A stretch of DNA of 64,000 nt, from positions 21,994 through 85,993 of the forward strand of contig CAYGJZ010000007.1 in the NCBI GenBank assembly GCA_964350265.1, given 5' to 3'. Shown piece by piece: positions 59,783 through 64,000 of the stretch (position 1 is its first letter; each line of letters begins with the position of its first letter). A program made the translations under genes and the position numbers. The notes below the pieces were generated by a model. That model was given only the letters and a program-made list of their open reading frames with translations. It was not told where the DNA came from and did not search any database. The DNA is from BQJD01 sp964350265. Its GTDB lineage: Bacteria > Pseudomonadota > Gammaproteobacteria > Arenicellales > CAJQKF01.

Positions 59783-60316
59783 TCAGCCGCCGATCATGTC
59801 CTCGGCGAAGCGGCGGATGTCCTCGGCGGATACCTTGCCAAGCTTGCGCCCGACCAGTTCGCCGTCGCGGTCGAAGGCCAGCGTGAAGGGCAGGGAGCCG
59901 GGATTGCCGTAGGTGGCCATCAGCGCCATGCCCTCGGACTCGCCGACCAGGGTGGGGTACTTGAAGGGCAGCTCGGCCATGAAGGCGCGCACGGCTTCGG
60001 GCTTGTCCACCGCGATGCCGAGCACCTGCAGCCCGCGCTCGCCGAAGGTCTCCTGGGCCTCGTTCAGCTCCGGGATCTCCTCCCGGCAGGGGGCGCACCA
60101 GGCCGCCCAGAAGTTCAACAGCACGGCCTGGCCGGCGTAGTCGCTGACCCGGCGCACGGTGCCCTCGCTGTCGGGCAGGGCGATGTCGACCAGCCGGTCG
60201 ACGCCGGCGCCCGTGTCCGCCGCCCGTTGCTGGCGCAGTTCGCCGGCGAAGTAGCCCGCGGCGAGGGCGGCGATGCCGAGCACCAGGAACAGCGCGACCT
60301 GTCGAGAACGTGGCAC
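59783..60316 (-). CDS. TlpA-family membrane-anchored thiol-disulfide protein
   Basis: 177 residues from a GTG at 60316, 20 bp after the dsbD stop. One N-terminal membrane anchor (VALFLVLGIAALAAGYFAG, about 7-25) and a periplasmic thioredoxin fold with CxxC in NFWAAWCAPCREEIPELN; the cis-Pro loop reads GNPGSLPFTLAFD. The longer reading upstream runs through dsbD out of frame. Co-transcription with dsbD suggests it receives electrons from DsbD. Confidence 0.88.
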   Translation of the reverse strand: MPRSRQVALFLVLGIAALAAGYFAGELRQQRAADTGAGVDRLVDIALPDSEGTVRRVSDYAGQAVLLNFWAAWCAPCREEIPELNEAQETFGERGLQVLGIAVDKPEAVRAFMAELPFKYPTLVGESEGMALMATYGNPGSLPFTLAFDRDGELVGRKLGKVSAEDIRRFAEDMIGG

Positions 60317-60336
60317 GTGGACCCCCGGCGGCCGGT

Positions 60337-62610
60337 CTACAGGCGGTCGAGCACGGCGCCGAAGGCCTCGGCATCGCGATAGCCGTAGAGCCGCAGGTCG
60401 CGCCGCTCGGCGCCGCCGTTCTCGAAGAACAGGATGGCCGGCGGGCCGTACACGCCGAGTTGCTGCTTGATCGCCTTGCCGCCGGCATCGTTCGGGTCGG
60501 TGACGTCTACCTGGACCAGCTCGAACCGCTCGCGCAGCCGGCCCGCCACCACCGGGTCGGCGAAGGTGGTCTTCTCCATGCGGATGCAGTCCACGCACCA
60601 GTCGGCGTAGAAATCCAGCAGCAGGTGGCGGTTCGCACCGGCGGCCCGGGCAAGGGCCGCGTCGAGCTCCGCCGGGGTGCCGATGCGGGCGAAGTGCGCC
60701 GCCTCGGTGGTCTGCGCCGGCGCCGCGGCGGAGAAGGTTCCCGCGGGGATCGGATCGAGCGGGTCACGGTTGCCGGCCAGGCCGCCGACCAGGCAGAGCA
60801 GGCCCCAGGCCAGGGCGATGGTGCCGACGCCCTTGGACAGGTAGCGCCAGCCGCTGGCGCCCTCGGGCACGCCGTCGGTGGCGCCGAGGTAGATGCCGAC
60901 GATGGTCAGCAGCGCCGCCCACAGCAGTAGCACCGGCACCGCCGGTACCGCGCCGAGCAGGTAGATGGCCACCGCCAGCAGCATCACGCCGAAGACATGG
61001 TTGACCCGTTCCATCCAGGCCCCGGCACGCGGCAGCACGGCGCCGGCGCCGAAGCCGAAGGCGACCAGGAACACGCCCATGCCAAGTGCCATGAACAGCA
61101 TCATGCTGGCGCCGAGCAGCGGGTCGGCACGGCTGATGGCGATGCCGAGCAGGGAGATCAGCAGCGGCGACACGCAGGCGCCGATGATCAGGGCCGAGAC
61201 CAGGCCGAGGACGAAGACCATGGACAGCGTGCCGCCGCCGAGGCCGGCGGAGCCCTGTTGCAGGCGGCCCTGCACGAAGGACGGCATCTGCACCTTGTAC
61301 AGGCCGAACATCGACAGTGCCATCAGCACGAACACCAGCGCCAGTGCGCCGATGGCCCACAGGTTCTGGAAGTAGGCCTGCAACTGGTCGCCGGTGGCGC
61401 CGGCGACGGCGCCGATCACCGCGTAGGTCACCGCGGTGCCGAGCACGTAGACCAGCGACAGGATGCCGCCCCGGGCCCGCGTCATGCGGTTGCCCTGGCC
61501 GACGATGACACTGGACAGGATCGGGATCATCGGCAGCACGCAGGGGGTGAAGGTCAGCAGCAGGCCGATGCCGAAGGCGCTCAGCCAGAAGCCGAGATAG
61601 CCCTTCGGGGTGTCGTCGGTGCGCTCGCCCGGAAGCGGTGCGGACGCCGCCTGGGCCTCGCCGACCAGGGCCGGCAGGTCGAGGGTGAAGGAGCGTGTCA
61701 CCGGCGGGTAGCAGATGCCCTCGTCGGCGCAGCCCTGGTAGCCGGCCTCGATGGTCACGCGGGTGGCCTGCGGCGCCGCCCGCAGCAGCGGCACGTCGAC
61801 GGCGAAGTCCGACAGGTAGACGATCATCCGCCCGAAGTACTCGTCCTCCTTCTCGCTGCCCGGCGGCAGTTCCGGGTCGCCGGTGCGGGCCGCGCCGTCG
61901 ACCACGTTGAAATGGATCTTGTCCTGGTAGAGGTAGTAGCCGTCGGCAACCCGGAACTCGCCGCGCAGGCGGTTCTCGGTGGCGGACAGCGTCAGGCCGA
62001 AGGCCTCGTCCACCGGCAGGAAGTCGTCGCTGCCGCCGATGTCACCGAGCAGTCCGCGCAGCTCGTCCACCGGGTCGATGCCGCCCGCGGCCGGGGTCGC
62101 CGCCGGGGTCGACAGCGGGGTGCCGGATGCGGCGCCGATGGCCGCCTCCGGGATCGCCGCCCGTGCCTCGGCAACGGGCAGCGAGAGCCGAACCTCGCGG
62201 CTCATCGGCGGGTAGCACACCCCCACCGGCTCGTTGCAGCCCTGGGCATCGATGACCAGGTCCACCACCCCGGCGACCCCGGCCAGTTGCACGGTGAAGG
62301 TGGCCTCGCCGAGATAGACTTCCGATTCGCCGAAGAACTCGTCGTACTTGATCTTGCCCGCGGGGTAGTCCACCGCGGTGACTTCGCCGACCCCGGCGGT
62401 ACGGAAGCCCAGCTTGTCGCGGTACAGGTAGTAGCCGTCGGCCACCTGCCAGGTGACCGCCACGCGGTCGGCGGCGAGGGCTTCCACGCGGGAGGCGAAG
62501 GCCTGCTCCGGCGGCAGCAGTTCCTCGTCCTGGGACAGGACGTCGTGGGAGGCCATGCTTGCAATCGCTGGCACCAGCACCCAGATCAGGGTGCGCAGGA
62601 TTCGCCTCAT
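60337..62610 (-). CDS. dsbD: Thiol:disulfide interchange protein DsbD with duplicated N-terminal domain
   Basis: 757 residues against about 565 in E. coli. After a signal peptide (cleaved near residue 20), two DsbD-alpha Ig-like domains stand in tandem: first with Cys125/Cys132 (GCNEPVGVCYPP), second with Cys294/Cys300 (GCADEGICYPP). The membrane beta domain (about 338-610) has Cys357 in TPCVLPMIPIL and Cys479 in ACVSPLLISLLG. The thioredoxin-like gamma domain carries CVDC at 672-675. Transfers electrons from cytoplasmic thioredoxin to periplasmic redoxins. The tandem alpha domains add about 190 residues. Confidence 0.92.
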   Translation of the reverse strand: MRRILRTLIWVLVPAIASMASHDVLSQDEELLPPEQAFASRVEALAADRVAVTWQVADGYYLYRDKLGFRTAGVGEVTAVDYPAGKIKYDEFFGESEVYLGEATFTVQLAGVAGVVDLVIDAQGCNEPVGVCYPPMSREVRLSLPVAEARAAIPEAAIGAASGTPLSTPAATPAAGGIDPVDELRGLLGDIGGSDDFLPVDEAFGLTLSATENRLRGEFRVADGYYLYQDKIHFNVVDGAARTGDPELPPGSEKEDEYFGRMIVYLSDFAVDVPLLRAAPQATRVTIEAGYQGCADEGICYPPVTRSFTLDLPALVGEAQAASAPLPGERTDDTPKGYLGFWLSAFGIGLLLTFTPCVLPMIPILSSVIVGQGNRMTRARGGILSLVYVLGTAVTYAVIGAVAGATGDQLQAYFQNLWAIGALALVFVLMALSMFGLYKVQMPSFVQGRLQQGSAGLGGGTLSMVFVLGLVSALIIGACVSPLLISLLGIAISRADPLLGASMMLFMALGMGVFLVAFGFGAGAVLPRAGAWMERVNHVFGVMLLAVAIYLLGAVPAVPVLLLWAALLTIVGIYLGATDGVPEGASGWRYLSKGVGTIALAWGLLCLVGGLAGNRDPLDPIPAGTFSAAAPAQTTEAAHFARIGTPAELDAALARAAGANRHLLLDFYADWCVDCIRMEKTTFADPVVAGRLRERFELVQVDVTDPNDAGGKAIKQQLGVYGPPAILFFENGGAERRDLRLYGYRDAEAFGAVLDRL

Positions 62611-62747
62611 CGGTCGATGTTCTCGTCAATCCGGTTGTCTTCTCGCCCGGGAGCCACGACGCTCGCGGGTCGGTGGCTCTGGCGGCGCTTCATCTTCCGG
62701 TCTATTGTAAGCTTCAGGTCGCCCACCCGGGACACGGATCGTAAGAC

Positions 62748-63221
62748 ATGTTTTCATTTCGCTTCCTTTTCCTTTTGTTCATCCTCGTGCCCTTCGTCGA
62801 GATCTACCTGCTGATCGAGATCGGCTCGGAGATCGGCGCCGTTTCGACCATTGCGCTGGTGGTGCTGACCGCGGTGATCGGCGCCTGGCTGGTGCGACGC
62901 CAGGGCGTGGAGGCGCTCACCCGGGTGCAGCACAACCTCGACCAGGGCGTTTTGCCGGCCATGGAGCTGCTCGAAGGGCTGTTCCTGCTGGTGGCGGGCG
63001 CGCTGCTGCTGACCCCGGGCTTCTTCACCGATGCCATCGGCTTCGCCTGCCTGACGCCGCCGCTGCGGCGGATGATGATCACCTGGCTGGCGCGTCGCAG
63101 AGCGGCGCAGGTGGCGGCCGGCCGGTCCGGACCGGGGCGGGCCGGGCCCGGTGCCGCGGCCCGGCCGGGACAGCCGCTGGAGGGCGAGTTCACCCGCGTC
63201 GACGACGACCCGCGCCGGTAG
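62748..63221 (+). CDS. fxsA: FxsA family membrane protein
   Basis: 157 residues with four hydrophobic stretches; starts FLFLLFILVPFVEIYLLIEIG, then TAVIGAWLVRRQGVEALTRVQ, typical of FxsA (suppressor of F exclusion of phage T7). A Gly/Arg/Pro-rich cytoplasmic tail covers about 120-157. It lies just upstream of groES, as in many gammaproteobacteria; the 138-bp gap holds the gro promoter. Confidence 0.9.
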   Translation: MFSFRFLFLLFILVPFVEIYLLIEIGSEIGAVSTIALVVLTAVIGAWLVRRQGVEALTRVQHNLDQGVLPAMELLEGLFLLVAGALLLTPGFFTDAIGFACLTPPLRRMMITWLARRRAAQVAAGRSGPGRAGPGAAARPGQPLEGEFTRVDDDPRR

Positions 63222-63242
63222 GAAAATTTTCCCTGCCCGGTC

Positions 63243-63270
63243 TTGACTTCGCGATGCGCGTCCCTATGAT
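63243..63270 (+). promoter_or_regulatory. groESL promoter
   Basis: TTGACT (63243-63248), 16-bp spacer, TATGAT (63265-63270), ending exactly where the CIRCE element begins. The same stretch also reads CTTGAC-N14-CCCTATGA, close to the sigma-32 heat-shock consensus, so both holoenzymes may use it. Confidence 0.75.
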
Positions 63271-63296
63271 TAGCACTCGCTCGGGTTGAGTGCTAG
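63270..63296. promoter_or_regulatory. CIRCE element (HrcA operator)
   Basis: TTAGCACTC-N9-GAGTGCTAG, one base from the CIRCE consensus TTAGCACTC-N9-GAGTGCTAA. It overlaps the last base of the -10 element and lies 63 bp before groES, the standard position for HrcA repression. hrcA itself is not in the window. Confidence 0.95.
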
Positions 63297-63359
63297 CAAA
63301 GCGCTCCTCCCACGACACAAAAAGTTCATCAAGTCATTCATTTTCATAGGAGAGTACGA

Positions 63360-63650
63360 ATGAAGATTCGTCCACTTCACGATCGCGTTGTGGTTCGCCG
63401 TCTCGAAGACGAGCGCAAGACCCCCGGTGGGATCGTCATTCCGGACAGCGCGGCCGAAAAGCCGATGCAGGGTGAAATCCTGGCCGCCGGCAACGGCAAG
63501 ATCCTCGAAGGCGGCGAAGTGCGCCCGCTGGACGTCAAGGTTGGCGACAAGGTGCTGTTCGGCAAGTACTCCGGCACCGAGGTGAAGGTCGACGGCGAAG
63601 AGCTGCTCATGATGCGCGAAGACGACATCATGGGCGTGATCGAAGCCTGA
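63360..63650 (+). CDS. groES: Co-chaperonin GroES
   Basis: 96 residues. MKIRPLHDRVVVRRLEDERK, mobile loop TPGGIVIPDSAAEKP, and C-terminal LLMMREDDIMGVIEA. Caps GroEL during folding. Ribosome site AGGAGA lies 7-12 bp upstream. Confidence 0.98.
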   Translation: MKIRPLHDRVVVRRLEDERKTPGGIVIPDSAAEKPMQGEILAAGNGKILEGGEVRPLDVKVGDKVLFGKYSGTEVKVDGEELLMMREDDIMGVIEA

Positions 63651-63711
63651 TCACCCCGAATCGAAGCCCCACCGTATTCAACCGATAGCGAGTTTTTGAG
63701 GAATATCGAAA

Positions 63712-64000
63712 ATGGCAGCTAAAGAAGTCAAATTTGGCGAATCCGCCCGCGCCGCCAAGCTGCGTGGCGTCAACATCCTGGCCGACGCGGTCAAGGTCAC
63801 CCTGGGTCCCAAGGGCCGCAACGTGATCCTCGACAAGTCCTTCGGCGCCCCCACCGTCACCAAGGACGGCGTCTCCGTGGCGAAGGAAATCGAGCTGAAG
63901 GACAAGTTCGAGAACATGGGTGCGCAGATGGTCAAGGAAGTGGCCTCCAAGACCTCCGACGTCGCCGGCGACGGCACCACCACCGCCACCGTGCTGGCCC
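63712..64000 (+). CDS. groEL: Chaperonin GroEL, N-terminal part (runs off the window)
   Basis: The first 96 codons are visible from the ATG at 63712: KEVKFGESARAAKLRGVNI, LGPKGRNVILDKSFGAPTVT and the ATP-site DVAGDGTTTATVLA. It begins 61 bp after groES with GAGG upstream. The remaining roughly 450 residues lie outside the window. Confidence 0.98.
   Translation, partial: MAAKEVKFGESARAAKLRGVNILADAVKVTLGPKGRNVILDKSFGAPTVTKDGVSVAKEIELKDKFENMGAQMVKEVASKTSDVAGDGTTTATVLA

Overview
The window reads as a GC-rich gammaproteobacterial chromosome from a draft, scaffolded assembly: two runs of exactly 100 N interrupt coding sequence. The gene blocks kdsD-lptCAB-rpoN-hpf-ptsN, dusB-fis-purHD, accBC-prmA and dsbD/fxsA-groESL are standard for Gammaproteobacteria. 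The presence of hprK with ptsH and ptsI, HemJ, and a DsrC-family protein points to a deeper, non-enteric lineage (Chromatiales-like is my guess, not proven). No tRNA, rRNA, insertion sequence, prophage or CRISPR array was seen.

Layout. 0-2.5 kb: polar amino acid ABC transporter genes (binding protein, two permeases). 2.5-11.8 kb, minus strand: a long regulatory and envelope block from kdsD through lptC, lptA, lptB, rpoN, hpf, ptsN, hprK, rapZ, ptsH and ptsI. This couples LPS transport, sigma-54 and a phosphorelay that has no visible sugar permease. 11.9-21.8 kb: yrfG, zapE, priA, a gene-free stretch with DnaA-box matches, dgkA, a membrane hydrolase, flavin reductase, rarD, trmL, hemJ, DUF4126 and an HhH-GPD glycosylase. 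21.8-27 kb: FKBP, a molybdopterin oxidoreductase cut by an assembly gap, citrate synthase and pta. 27-32.3 kb: DUF1992, an AttEFGH-like ABC system with a lipocalin-like partner, and sodB. 32.4-37.8 kb: hemW, a hydroxyacid dehydrogenase, hslR, an orphan barrel-like exported protein, nudL, moaB, moaD and moaE.

37.8-42.4 kb is the most unusual part. A FolD homologue with both catalytic positions replaced is transcribed away from four co-directional genes: two paralogous proteins combining a GT-B glycosyltransferase-like region with a C-terminal PqqD-like (RiPP recognition element-like) region, a DsrC-family protein in which the penultimate-type cysteine is Ser, and a 128-residue protein whose Cys and H-x3-H spacing resembles the N-terminal half of sulfur oxygenase reductase. 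I propose this as a candidate undescribed system; no precursor peptide is obvious.

42.4-47 kb: zinc metallopeptidase, GNAT, nadA, a membrane protein, FkbM methyltransferase and a thioredoxin-like protein, closed by a perfect bidirectional terminator. 47-60 kb, minus strand: a Lys/Ala-repeat histone H1-like gene (gapped), waaA, hemF, tsaC, purD, purH, fis, dusB, a zinc-ribbon/DUF3426 protein, prmA, accC, accB, aroQ. 59.8-64 kb: a TlpA-like redoxin and a dsbD with duplicated N-terminal domain, then fxsA and groESL under a CIRCE-overlapped promoter; groEL runs off the window. Start codons were moved from the longest open frame wherever overlap, Shine-Dalgarno or family length argued for it.
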